From Sporomusa silvacetica DSM 10669 (GTDB taxonomy: Bacteria > Bacillota > Negativicutes > Sporomusales > Sporomusaceae), in contig NZ_LSLK01000054.1 of assembly GCF_002257705.1 (NCBI RefSeq), forward strand, positions 6,625 to 70,624: 64,000 bases of DNA. Direction: 5' to 3'. The translations under genes were made by a program, and so were the position numbers. Numbering within the stretch: the stretch's first letter is position 1; each line of letters starts with the position of its first letter. Shown piece after piece: positions 17,777 to 27,465 of this stretch. The notes beneath the pieces are model-generated. The model saw only the letters and a program-made list of their open reading frames with translations, was not told where the DNA came from and ran no database searches.

Positions 17777-17860
17777 CTAAAAATTCAATTCTGGACTCGT
17801 CTTTTATGACCGCCGCTTTTTATCTCCTCCAATACCAGTTTTAGCTACAGGTTGAAACTT

Positions 17861-18169
17861 TTATTTGACGTCCTCCTTTACAAAATAATTTATTATTAAC
17901 CGGTCACCGGGATGAAGTTCTCCTGGTTGCCGATTTTTAAAAACAACCTCAAAGTTGTTTTCAATAATCCCGTAATAAAACTCCCTGATTTCACGTGTCC
18001 CATAGGTGTTTTTCGCTGCATATTTTGCTGATATATCCCATAAGCTGTCACCGCGCTGAACTATATACGTTTCGCTAATTAGTCGCCCGTGTGGTTTCGG
18101 CGCTTCAGCCTCTCCGACGTAAGCCACTGTCAGAATCATTAATCCCAGGACTATCATTTTTTTGAACAT
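17861..18169 (-). CDS. Secreted LysM-domain protein
   Basis: A 102-residue protein with a signal peptide (KKMIVLGLMILTVAYVGEAEA) and one LysM domain beginning YIVQRGDSLWDISAKYA and ending LHPGDRLIIN. LysM binds peptidoglycan or related glycans. It stands alone at the end of the polysaccharide region; a structured stem lies in its 5' region at 18196-18243. Confidence 0.85.
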   Translation of the reverse strand: MFKKMIVLGLMILTVAYVGEAEAPKPHGRLISETYIVQRGDSLWDISAKYAAKNTYGTREIREFYYGIIENNFEVVFKNRQPGELHPGDRLIINYFVKEDVK

Positions 18170-18195
18170 TAAACATTCCCCCTATCCGATTAGAA

Positions 18196-18243
18196 AACCC
18201 GGCTAACGCCGAGCCTTTTGGGCGAAAGCGCTAGCCGCTGGTT
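18196..18243 (-). promoter_or_regulatory. Structured 5' leader of the LysM gene
   Basis: A 9-bp stem (CGGCTAGCG / CGTTAGCCG on the minus strand, one G-U) extended by an AACC/GGTT pair encloses a GC-rich loop. It ends about 25 bases upstream of the LysM start. No T tract follows, so it is not a clear terminator. No known riboswitch class was recognised. Confidence 0.4.
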
Positions 18244-18301
18244 GCACTTATGTCAACAGATTCAGTTACAAATTCTGTTTGACTAAAAAAGAAAAAGCCA
18301 G

Positions 18302-18379
18302 AAATTTGGTTTGTATGTTAACTGTCCCCACAACCGAAACCTTCTCACAAAGGTTCACCAACAGTACAAACTAAATTTC
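18302..18379 (-). terminator. Long inverted repeat closing the exopolysaccharide operon
   Basis: GAAATTTAGTTTGTA (minus strand, 18379-18365) pairs with TACAAACCAAATTTC (18316-18302) with one G-U. The arms enclose an inner AACCTT/AAGGTT hairpin. On the minus strand the outer arm is followed by TGGCTTTTTCTTTTTTAG, so it can act as a terminator of the operon ending at 18497. The large internal segment is more than a simple terminator needs. Confidence 0.5.
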
Positions 18380-18496
18380 ATGGCTCACTAATTCTACCCG
18401 TCGGCTCCAATATAAATGGAAATCATCCCACACACCTTTTCGCTAGCTCAATGGAATGGGTTCCGGTACTATGATTTCTGTTAACAGGTATATGTC

Positions 18497-19048
18497 TTAT
18501 ATGATAAAACCGACTTCATCCTCGAGTTCTAGTATCATCTGCCGCTTTTTTTCTCTAGTAACATTTCGCCTTAATGTATATCTTTCACCATACCAAGGCC
18601 GTTTTTTCATCAGCGCCTTATTTTTTTGTATAAAATCATCTATACTACTGATAATTCTTGCCGGGTTACCAGCAGCAACAACATTTGCGGCAATATCTTT
18701 AGTTACAACCGAACCAGCGCCAACAATAACATTATCTCCTATCGAAACGTTTGGCAAAATTATACTTCCAGCCCCGATAAAAACGTTATTTCCGATATTT
18801 ACTTTACCGATACGCACCAAGCCAATATGATGTCCGGTACTGGCGTCATGCGCCAGAATATGTACCCGGGGCGCTAAAGTAACATTATCCCCTATCTGGA
18901 TTAACCAACAATATGAGTCATCAATCATACAATGTGCTTGTCTGCTAAAGTTTTTCCCAACTCTCAGACCCAGTTTTATTAAATCTTCGGTACATACTTC
19001 CCCACGCAAACGATAAATAAGAGATTTAATACTCAGCTTAAACTTCAT
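18497..19048 (-). CDS. Hexapeptide-repeat (LbH) acyltransferase
   Basis: A 183-residue left-handed beta-helix protein with isoleucine-patch repeats (IGNNVFIGAGSIILPNVSIG, DNVIVGAGSVVTKDI) and the GNPARII end typical of serine/maltose/Wca-type acetyltransferases. Last gene of the exopolysaccharide operon; it probably acetylates a sugar or lipid-linked repeat unit. Confidence 0.85.
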   Translation of the reverse strand: MKFKLSIKSLIYRLRGEVCTEDLIKLGLRVGKNFSRQAHCMIDDSYCWLIQIGDNVTLAPRVHILAHDASTGHHIGLVRIGKVNIGNNVFIGAGSIILPNVSIGDNVIVGAGSVVTKDIAANVVAAGNPARIISSIDDFIQKNKALMKKRPWYGERYTLRRNVTREKKRQMILELEDEVGFII

Positions 19049-19066
19049 GCTTTCCTCCCTGTATTC

Positions 19067-20548
19067 CTAAAAAATTGGATTGTGCAAACGGTCTTTCCGG
19101 TTCAATCTATGCGTAAATTTTAAGACAATTGAACCGGCAATCCCAATTAAATACTGATATTCCTTGGTATTATGAAAAACGATATAATTAATTAAACTTG
19201 GAAGTAAAAAACATACCAGGCATTTGCTAGCGAATAGTATTGCTCTATTCGAAAAAGTAACTACGCCACAAAGATACTCGCAAAGAAACATCTCAATAAA
19301 TAGAATTAAAAAAAAGGTTGCCATTGATAATAAAAAGTAGGAAGCTGATTTATGAAGAAATTTTTTATAAAAAAAACAAGACTTTAAAACCAACGTTATT
19401 AACGATGCCAAAAAAGCGCCAAAAAACACGCCAAATAATCCATATTCTTTTACAAAAACTAATGTAAAACTTATGTTCAATACTACACCGATAATTGCGT
19501 TATTTCTGTCTTCTTTAAATAGTCCGGATACATTTACAAATTGATAAAGGGGATTTTTTATATTTGACGTAAAAAAATTTACTGCACATACACCGACAAT
19601 TGGTAATCCCAGCAGAAATTTTTCACCTAACCAAACCGTTATGAGATCATTTGTTAAACAAAATAAACTCACCGTACATAAAGAAGTCAAGAAAAAAGAT
19701 AAAAGAGTCATATTCTGTAGTGTTTCTTCCACTTTTTCCGTTGTTTCAAGCATTAATAAATTACCAATGCTCGCTTGACATGCATTTAGTACTTTATTTA
19801 AAAGACCTTGCAGCGACACCACAATCATACTGTAATTAGAATAAATACCAACTTGTACAATTCCTAAAAAAATAGAAATGATGATGTTATCTGTACTCGA
19901 TATAATTGTTCCCGCCACTTTATGTATAAAAATATTTTTTATATTACTAATTATCGGGCGTATTTCCTTAGCCTCTAATTTTAGATTCGAAGCAAGAAAT
20001 GGGTACAGTTTATCAACATATTTCGCAACAACATAATTATTAAAAATACTTACCATCATTGTGACAAACAAATAAATCATATAATTTTTGAACAAATATA
20101 GTGAAATATTGGCAACAATAAAAATTAAAAACTTTAAAAAAATATCAAAATGCATTAATTTATAATTTTTTTGATCGGCGTACACAAGCGATCTTTTATA
20201 AGAAAAAAAGTATGATGATACTGTCATAATTAAAAACAACACATATGTAGTCTGGATATAATCATTGGCAAAGGTTGTTTTACCTACAATTTTTTCAAGG
20301 AACGGCAACACGCTAATTCCCAGAGCAAAGATTACACCCGCTATAATTCTGTAACTTTTCTTATAAAAATTCATTAATTTTATAATTTGCGGTTTATCAT
20401 CATGAGCTAAAGGCGTATATAGACTGTAAATAATAGAAGTAGATACCCCTAACTCAGCAATGTCCAGCAATGACAAAATATTTGTAAATAATCCATTAAG
20501 TCCCAGATATTCCTCCCCTAGAATCCCGATAAATATTTTGCGGCTCAC
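19067..20548 (-). CDS. Polysaccharide flippase (Wzx-like, MOP superfamily)
   Basis: A 493-residue integral membrane protein with about 12 helices and the GEEYLGLNGLFTNILSLLDIAELG segment that follows helix 1 in Wzx/PST-type flippases. The GTG at 20548 lies after most of helix 1; in-frame sequence upstream (NSLKNAAFGVILQAAIIILG) completes it, so the true start is probably near 20611-20640, overlapping the next gene. No ATG/GTG/TTG is obvious there, so initiation may be unusual. It flips lipid-linked repeat units across the inner membrane. Confidence 0.82.
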   Translation of the reverse strand: MSRKIFIGILGEEYLGLNGLFTNILSLLDIAELGVSTSIIYSLYTPLAHDDKPQIIKLMNFYKKSYRIIAGVIFALGISVLPFLEKIVGKTTFANDYIQTTYVLFLIMTVSSYFFSYKRSLVYADQKNYKLMHFDIFLKFLIFIVANISLYLFKNYMIYLFVTMMVSIFNNYVVAKYVDKLYPFLASNLKLEAKEIRPIISNIKNIFIHKVAGTIISSTDNIIISIFLGIVQVGIYSNYSMIVVSLQGLLNKVLNACQASIGNLLMLETTEKVEETLQNMTLLSFFLTSLCTVSLFCLTNDLITVWLGEKFLLGLPIVGVCAVNFFTSNIKNPLYQFVNVSGLFKEDRNNAIIGVVLNISFTLVFVKEYGLFGVFFGAFLASLITLVLKSCFFYKKFLHKSASYFLLSMATFFLILFIEMFLCEYLCGVVTFSNRAILFASKCLVCFLLPSLINYIVFHNTKEYQYLIGIAGSIVLKFTHRLNRKDRLHNPIF

Positions 20549-20657
20549 TAAACCTAGTATGATTATTGCCGCCTGTAGAATTACACCAAAAGCCGCATTT
20601 TTTAAAGAATTACTAACTCGCAGTTCTCCCCACCACCTCTTTATCCACTTAGCTGTT

Positions 20658-21602
20658 TTACGTTCTTAAAGCTGCTATGTGTTCTTTTATATAATGTCCT
20701 TTTTCCTTAATAGTAAAATGCTTTGACATTAACAAATGCAAAAGGTTTTTTGCATTTCGCTGTGCAAAATAATTTCTGTAAATTTGTCTTTTACTTATCC
20801 CTATTTTTAATACCTCATTTATTTCATTGAACTTTTCAACTGATAGTAAACGCTCATCTACTGCAACCTTCATATCGAGGAGTTGCTGCTGGTAAATTTT
20901 CATTAAAGAGAACTTGGCGAAATTCTCGCTATTGGAACTACTTCGCTTATGTTTGCGATAATATACCATTACATCAGGTAAAAAGGCATTTTTACCGAGC
21001 AATAATGACCGGAAACTAATCAATTCATCTTCAGTTGGGCAAGATGGCCATAAGGCACCAAATTTGTGCATAATGGTTTTGTAAAAAGCGCGAGAGGGGG
21101 CCGGAATATTGGGAATCCCATTCTTTTTCGGCGCATCCAGGCTATAGGTTTTAAACTCCGAAACAACGGCAGAATGAAATCCGTTTTCCAATTGATTTCC
21201 GTTCTGATCAATAGCCACCATGCTAAAAGATACTGCACTGTATTCGGCATGTCTTTGTAAAAATTCAAAAGATTTTTGCGTTCTCTCCGGTAATGAAATA
21301 TCATCACCATGTGCCGCGATTATAATTTCACCACGCGCAAGCTCCATATAAGCTTTATTCATATGTAAGGTGATTCCTAAATTTTTTTCATTTCTGTTTA
21401 AAATGATTTTATGTTTACCAGTATATTGCCTGGCCATGTTCTGCATAATTACAAAAGTATTATCTGTGGAACAATCATCCGATAAAATTATTTCTAGCGG
21501 TTCATATGTTTGGGCAAGTGCACTTTCAATACTTGCCTGAATAAATTCCTCAATATTATACGCGGTTATTACATAGGAAATCAAAGGCTTTTGAGAATTC
21601 AT
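20658..21602 (-). CDS. Family 2 glycosyltransferase
   Basis: A 314-residue GT-A enzyme: PLISYVITAYNIEEFI at the start, DDCSTDNT nucleotide-sugar site and an AAHGDDISLPERT segment with the DxD-equivalent acidic pair. Part of the exopolysaccharide operon; donor and acceptor unknown. Confidence 0.88.
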   Translation of the reverse strand: MNSQKPLISYVITAYNIEEFIQASIESALAQTYEPLEIILSDDCSTDNTFVIMQNMARQYTGKHKIILNRNEKNLGITLHMNKAYMELARGEIIIAAHGDDISLPERTQKSFEFLQRHAEYSAVSFSMVAIDQNGNQLENGFHSAVVSEFKTYSLDAPKKNGIPNIPAPSRAFYKTIMHKFGALWPSCPTEDELISFRSLLLGKNAFLPDVMVYYRKHKRSSSNSENFAKFSLMKIYQQQLLDMKVAVDERLLSVEKFNEINEVLKIGISKRQIYRNYFAQRNAKNLLHLLMSKHFTIKEKGHYIKEHIAALRT

Positions 21603-22605
21603 AACTATCCCTTCTTTGTAATATTCTTCTTACGCGATTTTTTAACTTAAAATAGAGTAATATTAAATAAATAGACCTACTTTTCAATACATAGTAAAGT
21701 ATACTTTTTGTTCTTTTTTGTTGTGCATCAGTAATATATTTTCTTGTTAAGTTATCCTCTAAAATCTCATGTAATTTTTGATTTATTATGTCTTTCTCTT
21801 GTAAGGGGAAATTTACCAAAGTACTTACGATATCATTTAGCATCCGTTCAATCCGGTCATGCAAATCGTAGTTTATGTCCTTTTTCTCGATAAATTCTTT
21901 TATCGTTTCATATAATCGTTTTTGTACATCAAAGTAATCTATCGAGACATTTTTACTGAGTGTAGAGTTTTGTTTTACATAGAAATATAATGGCAAATTA
22001 CAAATGTAACACCTTTCGCAGTAGTACAAATAGGCGATATTAAAACATAGATCTTCGCCCAAATTCATGGTTTTATCAAACACAATATGATTATCTCTTA
22101 GTACTTTTGTTTTGAATAATTTATTCCACGGCGAATATAGTAAATCACTTCCAATAATATGTTTAAAAATTTCTTTAACGGTACCGCTATAGCCATGTGG
22201 CAGTGAGTAAGCTATACATGTTGTTAACGTGCATTTTGGGGAAACTACTGCATAATACCCACAAATTGCAATATCGGCGCCTATCGTACAGCCCTTATAG
22301 AGCTCTTCCAGGTAAAATGCACTGACATAATCATCACTATCGATAAACACAAGATAGTCGCCTTCCGCATTGTAGATACCCGTATTTCTAGCAGCACTTA
22401 CCCCTTCATTCTTCTGATGTATCACCCGCACCCGGGGATCTTTTTGCATATATTCATCACACATTATGGGACTTTTATCGGGAGAGCCATCGTCAACTAA
22501 AATAAGCTCAAAGTCTGAAAAAGATTGATTTAAAATAGATTCTACACATTTACGCAAGTAGTTTTCAGCTTGGTAAACAGGTACGACTACACTTATTTTA
22601 GGCAC
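21556..22605 (-). CDS. Family 2 glycosyltransferase
   Basis: A 349-residue GT-A enzyme beginning PKISVVVPVYQAENYL, with DDGSPDKSP and FIDSDDYVS (DxD site). It overlaps both neighbours, showing translational coupling. Closely related in layout to the enzyme at 22593. Confidence 0.9.
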   Translation of the reverse strand: MPKISVVVPVYQAENYLRKCVESILNQSFSDFELILVDDGSPDKSPIMCDEYMQKDPRVRVIHQKNEGVSAARNTGIYNAEGDYLVFIDSDDYVSAFYLEELYKGCTIGADIAICGYYAVVSPKCTLTTCIAYSLPHGYSGTVKEIFKHIIGSDLLYSPWNKLFKTKVLRDNHIVFDKTMNLGEDLCFNIAYLYYCERCYICNLPLYFYVKQNSTLSKNVSIDYFDVQKRLYETIKEFIEKKDINYDLHDRIERMLNDIVSTLVNFPLQEKDIINQKLHEILEDNLTRKYITDAQQKRTKSILYYVLKSRSIYLILLYFKLKNRVRRILQRRDSYEFSKAFDFLCNNRV

Positions 22606-23615
22606 ATAATCACCCTCATTCGTTTATACCAATATAACAACCAATACATTTTGCATCTACACATAATATAGAGTAATTTTTGTCCGTTCCTCATCAAATT
22701 AATGTTAATGCTTTTAAGTAATTCTCCCGTTTCAGCGTAATTTAAAATATTCATTATCTCATTGATACCTAATTGACTATTGCTATTTTTTGCAGCATTT
22801 TCAATACAATAGCAGATACTGCCAAATAAATTAAAATGTAAGCGTGTTTTTGCTTCTTTACTTAAACTATTTTTTTGTACGTAATCCAGGCAATAATAAT
22901 AACGGTTTATCAATAGATTCCAAGCATCTTTTCGATAACTGTTGGTAAGTGATTGTTCATTTTGCCAATAGTAATATAAAGGCTCATTTACAATAGAAAT
23001 CTTCTTACATCTGGCAGCGATAATTAAATTTAATAAATCGTCTTCTGTAAAAAATTCTCTCTCTGATACAAAACAATCTTCTCCTAAAATACCTGCCCTA
23101 AATAACCGCATCCATACAAATCCAGGCACATTTATATAATCTTTGGCAAATATCTTACCGAGCAATGGTAGAACAATATTATCATTTATCTCCTCTTGTT
23201 CTATTATTTCTTTACGATACGACAAACGATATTCTATACAATTATTACTCATTACCGTATAATAACCGCACATAGAGAGATCAGAATCATGTAGGCGGCA
23301 TGAAACATACAGTTTTTCTATCATGTCTTCCGCGATATAATCATCACTATCAATAAAACTGATATAATCGCCTTTTGCCTGCCGAAAACCGGCAAGCCTA
23401 GCGCTGGTTAAACCACCATTCTTTTTATGTATTACCTGAATTCGGTTATCTTTTTTTTCGTAGGCATCACAAATTGCGGGACATTGGTCAGGAGAGCCAT
23501 CGTTTACCAGAATAAGTTGAAAATCTTTAAACGTTTGTACAAGGATCGAATCAATACATCTATGTAAATATGCTTCCACCTTATATACGGGAACGATAAT
23601 TGTTATCTTTGGCAA
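22593..23615 (-). CDS. Family 2 glycosyltransferase
   Basis: A GT-A enzyme with PKITIIVPVYKVEAYL, NDGSPDQCP and FIDSDDYIA (DxD). The start is set at the TTG at 23615 (before PKITIIV) because GGGGGTGAGATG lies just upstream. An ATG at 23657 would add 14 poorly matching residues and lengthen the overlap with the previous gene. About 340 residues. Confidence 0.85.
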   Translation of the reverse strand: MPKITIIVPVYKVEAYLHRCIDSILVQTFKDFQLILVNDGSPDQCPAICDAYEKKDNRIQVIHKKNGGLTSARLAGFRQAKGDYISFIDSDDYIAEDMIEKLYVSCRLHDSDLSMCGYYTVMSNNCIEYRLSYRKEIIEQEEINDNIVLPLLGKIFAKDYINVPGFVWMRLFRAGILGEDCFVSEREFFTEDDLLNLIIAARCKKISIVNEPLYYYWQNEQSLTNSYRKDAWNLLINRYYYCLDYVQKNSLSKEAKTRLHFNLFGSICYCIENAAKNSNSQLGINEIMNILNYAETGELLKSININLMRNGQKLLYIMCRCKMYWLLYWYKRMRVIMCLK

Positions 23616-24753
23616 ACATCTCACCCCCATTCGTTTTGTCGCAGCAAGAAAGCGCATTGTTTAAATAGGCTAAAGAATGCTGCCTAAACTCCTCAATCCT
23701 TTTGTTTGGCTCACGGTAATCAATAGTAAGAATCGTATCCAAATTAGGAATCTCTTTAAGGATCCGCTGTGATAAACCAATTCTTTCTAAATAATCAGTT
23801 TTTCTACTATCGTTATTATTGTCCGCTGCTTTATTTCTTGAAACAGCAGTAAAAAAAGGTCTATTAAATATAGTAGAAAACGCCGTGCCATGGAAGGAGT
23901 TGGTATAAACCAAAGACGCATGTTTAAATAATCCGAGAAATTCACCAGGTCCTGTATCAAATGCATGATGATAAGGTTTTAAATAATCGCGCATATATTC
24001 ATTTAAAATAACAACTTCCAATCCGGTTTGCTGTTTAAAAAAATTCAGCAAGCTTCTATTACCGTGATTATTTTCCAGAAAATATGCCAGCATATAAGGT
24101 TTTTTTATTTTGGGTTCAATTGTTATCTCATCCCAATATTTTTTATCAAGCAAAATAACAGGGTCGCAAACAATATCAACTTTTTTAGGCGTAAGAGTTC
24201 GTAATAATTGAGCACCTTGTTTTTCTCTAACAGCGATAGAATTAATATTCTGCAACAATCTAGCAATTAGTTTTAGCGTATATTCATCAAATTCTGTCCT
24301 TCCTAAACTTGGCGCATAAGCTATTTTCGGTTTATTATTTTTTAGAAAGTCTAAATAATAGGCGGTTTCAAATTCCTGGCAAATCGGATTCCATATTTGG
24401 TCACTGCCACAAATATAAAAATCATAATCAAAATCTTCCTGAGCCAACTGAACCCCGCTTTGGAATTCTTTTTTTGTTATCGGCAGTACATTTTGAATAA
24501 AGCTTTCATATTTGTTAAACCGTGTTTTTAGTTGCCGATAGATCAGTGCTGCAAATATGGTTCTAGCAACGCCGCGAAAGCCAGACGTGAATTGGAAAAT
24601 TTTATATGCTTTTCTTTGCCTGCTATTGCGAAGATTAATGATTTCTACTTGATGATTCCCTATCACTTCAAGTTGTTTTGACAAGGCATATGCCTGTAAT
24701 ACCGAGCCATAATTATGTGAACCGTGGAATGTCAGTATTCCTATTTTAGCCAT
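23581..24753 (-). CDS. Polysaccharide pyruvyl transferase family protein
   Basis: About 390 residues from the ATG at 24753 (AAAGGGTG upstream), beginning MAKIGILTFHGSHNYGSVLQ, the start pattern of the pyruvyl-transferase family, with ICGSDQIWNP and YTNSFHGTAFS motifs. These enzymes add pyruvate ketals to sugars of exopolysaccharides, giving negative charge. Confidence 0.88.
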   Translation of the reverse strand: MAKIGILTFHGSHNYGSVLQAYALSKQLEVIGNHQVEIINLRNSRQRKAYKIFQFTSGFRGVARTIFAALIYRQLKTRFNKYESFIQNVLPITKKEFQSGVQLAQEDFDYDFYICGSDQIWNPICQEFETAYYLDFLKNNKPKIAYAPSLGRTEFDEYTLKLIARLLQNINSIAVREKQGAQLLRTLTPKKVDIVCDPVILLDKKYWDEITIEPKIKKPYMLAYFLENNHGNRSLLNFFKQQTGLEVVILNEYMRDYLKPYHHAFDTGPGEFLGLFKHASLVYTNSFHGTAFSTIFNRPFFTAVSRNKAADNNNDSRKTDYLERIGLSQRILKEIPNLDTILTIDYREPNKRIEEFRQHSLAYLNNALSCCDKTNGGEMFAKDNNYRSRI

Positions 24754-24769
24754 ACAAACACCCTTTCTG

Positions 24770-25480
24770 TTACTTTCTATGAACCCAGGCAAAACAATCC
24801 TTACCAAAAGCTCTGTGGAAAATCCTGGTGATTTTACTCCTTATTCTATACTTAGGCTCTATCCATGATTTCGAAAACCAATGTATCGTATGAGTATTGG
24901 AACTTTTGTATAATACTCCCGTAGCATCGTCTAACGGACAAAAATAATCTCTGGGATAAAGCACAAAGTTATGAACAACCTGCAAACTGCCATCTTTTAT
25001 TAATCCGTATTTCTCTAAGGTGTTTGTAATAATATGGACGTTTGTCGTCATATCCATTTCACCGCTTGCGTTAATAAATTCCTTGCTTTCGTAGTAATCC
25101 AAAAGTTCTTTGAATAAAGGAAATTTTTTTTCACAAGCCATAATACCGGTAGGTACATGCGCAGGTGATTCAAAACCGGAAAATGCATTGTGCTGCAAAA
25201 ATACATTTAATGGTTTTACTACTTCAACATCTGTGTCCATGTAAATTCCACCGTGATAATACAATGCATGCAAACGGACATAATCTGTTATAAACGCATA
25301 CTTTTTCTTCTCATAGGCCTGCTTAACATAACGATTGCAGTTTATAGTAAAATTATTTTCATTCCATTCAATTAATTCATAATCCGGACAATACTTACGC
25401 CAACTTTCCATGCACTTGGCTGCAAGTTTAGGCTTTTGCCCATAGCCAAACCAACAGTAATGTATTTTTTTAGGTATCAT
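24770..25480 (-). CDS. Capsular glycosyltransferase (GT32-like, DxD)
   Basis: A 236-residue protein beginning IPKKIHYCWFGYG with YYHGGIYMDTDVEVVKP, the DxD site of GT32/Och1-like transferases. Common in bacterial capsule clusters. Sits between the polymerase and pyruvyl transferase genes. Confidence 0.88.
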   Translation of the reverse strand: MIPKKIHYCWFGYGQKPKLAAKCMESWRKYCPDYELIEWNENNFTINCNRYVKQAYEKKKYAFITDYVRLHALYYHGGIYMDTDVEVVKPLNVFLQHNAFSGFESPAHVPTGIMACEKKFPLFKELLDYYESKEFINASGEMDMTTNVHIITNTLEKYGLIKDGSLQVVHNFVLYPRDYFCPLDDATGVLYKSSNTHTIHWFSKSWIEPKYRIRSKITRIFHRAFGKDCFAWVHRK

Positions 25481-25500
25481 AAAATGCTCCCTTATATCTT

Positions 25501-26616
25501 TTAGTTTATATAAAGATCGAGTACATCACTTATATAATATGAATCCCAAACAACAGCCATCTGGAAATAAAACCATGTAGTATAACCTAGAATAATACCA
25601 GCATAAAGTACTGTTCTTTCCTGCTTTTGATACAGTTCTGTTAAGATTAACGGGTATAAAAGTAAATTATATATATCAAAGTAAGCGGCTACCCGGCCAA
25701 TAAAGATACCGCCCATTGCTGTTGATAGCAGCATAAAACAAAAATTAAAAGCTGACATGTTAATACATATATTTAAGAGTTTATTGTTAAATTCCGCTAC
25801 TTTTCTTTTTTTCCATAATGTCAACAATAATGGTATGCCCGCAACGATAAGCCTAAAAATACTAGACCCTTGGATTTCCGCTATCATATTTGTATAACCG
25901 GCATACTGTGTTGCTTCCAGTATGTCATCACCAAAAAAGAGCAGGTCTTTAATAAAGAAAAATACAATGAAAAATACTACAATTATAGTTAACATTTGTT
26001 TTGACCAAGGTTTAGATTGACACAATAAACAAAATGGTAACATAATAATCGCTGACCCATGTATCGTTGACAAAAGCAACACCAACAGAATATATGTCTT
26101 ATAACTTTTTTGCAAAAGCAAGTTTAGCGATAAAAACAATAGACTAATGGCAATAAACTGTCTCATACCATTTAGAAGCCATGTAAATTGTGCTGTAGCT
26201 ACAAATAAAAATGTGCTTAATTCAAACATCGGCGAATATTTGTACAAGGGAGCCATAACCGCTAATCCACTAATTAATGCGATGATAAATAACCATAACT
26301 GAAAATCTTCCGATATGAATTTTTTTATTAAATAGGAAAATAGTGTGAACCCTTTGTCACGGCTTGTATCGGAAAATATTCCTTCCAAAAAATCATCGGG
26401 AATATTCTCATAGAAAAATATGTATGTATTAGTGTCTGCCACCCCGCTTCTAAGCCCGGCAAAAATAATAATAATGCCAAAAGCCAAACAAGCAATGAAA
26501 AGATTTGCCCTTTTAGAAAGCTCTCCCCCTTCTGCTAAAGAGCTTTCTCTCGGGAATAACCGCCATAAACTTGCAATAAAAAAAGACCAAATTAATATAT
26601 TCCAATATACAGCCAT
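25501..26616 (-). CDS. EpsG/Wzy-type polysaccharide polymerase
   Basis: A 371-residue membrane protein with about 10 helices and the EpsG family pattern (FAGLRSGVADTNTYIFFYENI; LLNGMRQFIAISLLFLS). It should polymerise repeat units at the outer face of the inner membrane after flipping. Confidence 0.82.
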   Translation of the reverse strand: MAVYWNILIWSFFIASLWRLFPRESSLAEGGELSKRANLFIACLAFGIIIIFAGLRSGVADTNTYIFFYENIPDDFLEGIFSDTSRDKGFTLFSYLIKKFISEDFQLWLFIIALISGLAVMAPLYKYSPMFELSTFLFVATAQFTWLLNGMRQFIAISLLFLSLNLLLQKSYKTYILLVLLLSTIHGSAIIMLPFCLLCQSKPWSKQMLTIIVVFFIVFFFIKDLLFFGDDILEATQYAGYTNMIAEIQGSSIFRLIVAGIPLLLTLWKKRKVAEFNNKLLNICINMSAFNFCFMLLSTAMGGIFIGRVAAYFDIYNLLLYPLILTELYQKQERTVLYAGIILGYTTWFYFQMAVVWDSYYISDVLDLYIN

Positions 26617-26659
26617 AAAAAAATGCTCCTTATTAGCAATCTAAAACAGTATCTTTATG

Positions 26660-27463
26660 TCAACCATCTCTATAATTGTGATAAAGCTTCATAATTGGAG
26701 ACGGTATTAAACCACTGATGATTGGTTTTAATAAAAATATGTAATCTTTAGCAGGGTATCCCAATAACTTAAATCCTTTATAACATACGATCGCTGCATT
26801 TAGGCTATACAAAAATTTCCTTCGCTTAAAATCCTTAAGGCTTTCTCTCACTTTATACAGGGGAATTTGCAAATTGTAGCCTGTAAAACCCGCTTTATAA
26901 AATCTAAACCATAAATCAACATCTTCACAGTGCGTTACTTCTTTATGTACCCGATAGCCGCCGAGTTGCTCGTAGGCTGTCCTCCTCATCATTATTGTTG
27001 CATGCGCAAAAGGAGTATTGTATAAAAGATATGATTTATCCGGCTTTTCAACCGCATACTTTATACCCTTTTCGCCCGTTTCATCGAAAGAAATCATCTG
27101 GGTTCCAACAACTTGGTACTCCGGATTAGCACTCAAAAAAGCAACTTGCTTTTCAAATCTTTCAGGTAAAGAAATATCGTCGCCATCCATACGCGCAATA
27201 TATTCACCAGTTGCATATTGTAAACAATGATTTAACGTTGCCGCCAAACCAAGATTTTTTTCATTTTTTAATAATTTAATTTTTCCCTGATACTTGCTGG
27301 CGTATTGTTGGGCTATTTTAAATGTAGTATCTGTTGAACCGTCATCACACAAGACAAGTTCCCAATTCGTATAGGTTTGGTTTATTATTGAATCGATGCT
27401 TTCTTTTAAAGTTGCTTCACAATTATAAATTCCCATAATAACAGATACCGTTTTTTTATCCAT
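26660..27463 (-). CDS. Family 2 glycosyltransferase
   Basis: A 267-residue GT-A enzyme: VSVIMGIYNCEATLKESI, DDGSTDTT and ARMDGDDISLPERFEKQ. Full single-domain length. Member of the exopolysaccharide operon. Confidence 0.9.
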   Translation of the reverse strand: MDKKTVSVIMGIYNCEATLKESIDSIINQTYTNWELVLCDDGSTDTTFKIAQQYASKYQGKIKLLKNEKNLGLAATLNHCLQYATGEYIARMDGDDISLPERFEKQVAFLSANPEYQVVGTQMISFDETGEKGIKYAVEKPDKSYLLYNTPFAHATIMMRRTAYEQLGGYRVHKEVTHCEDVDLWFRFYKAGFTGYNLQIPLYKVRESLKDFKRRKFLYSLNAAIVCYKGFKLLGYPAKDYIFLLKPIISGLIPSPIMKLYHNYRDG

Positions 27464-27465
27464 GC

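Noticed and set aside
18196..18243. Leader of the LysM gene as a c-di-AMP (ydaO) or c-di-GMP riboswitch
   Set aside because: LysM genes are common ydaO targets, but the conserved core blocks of ydaO and of c-di-GMP classes were not found.
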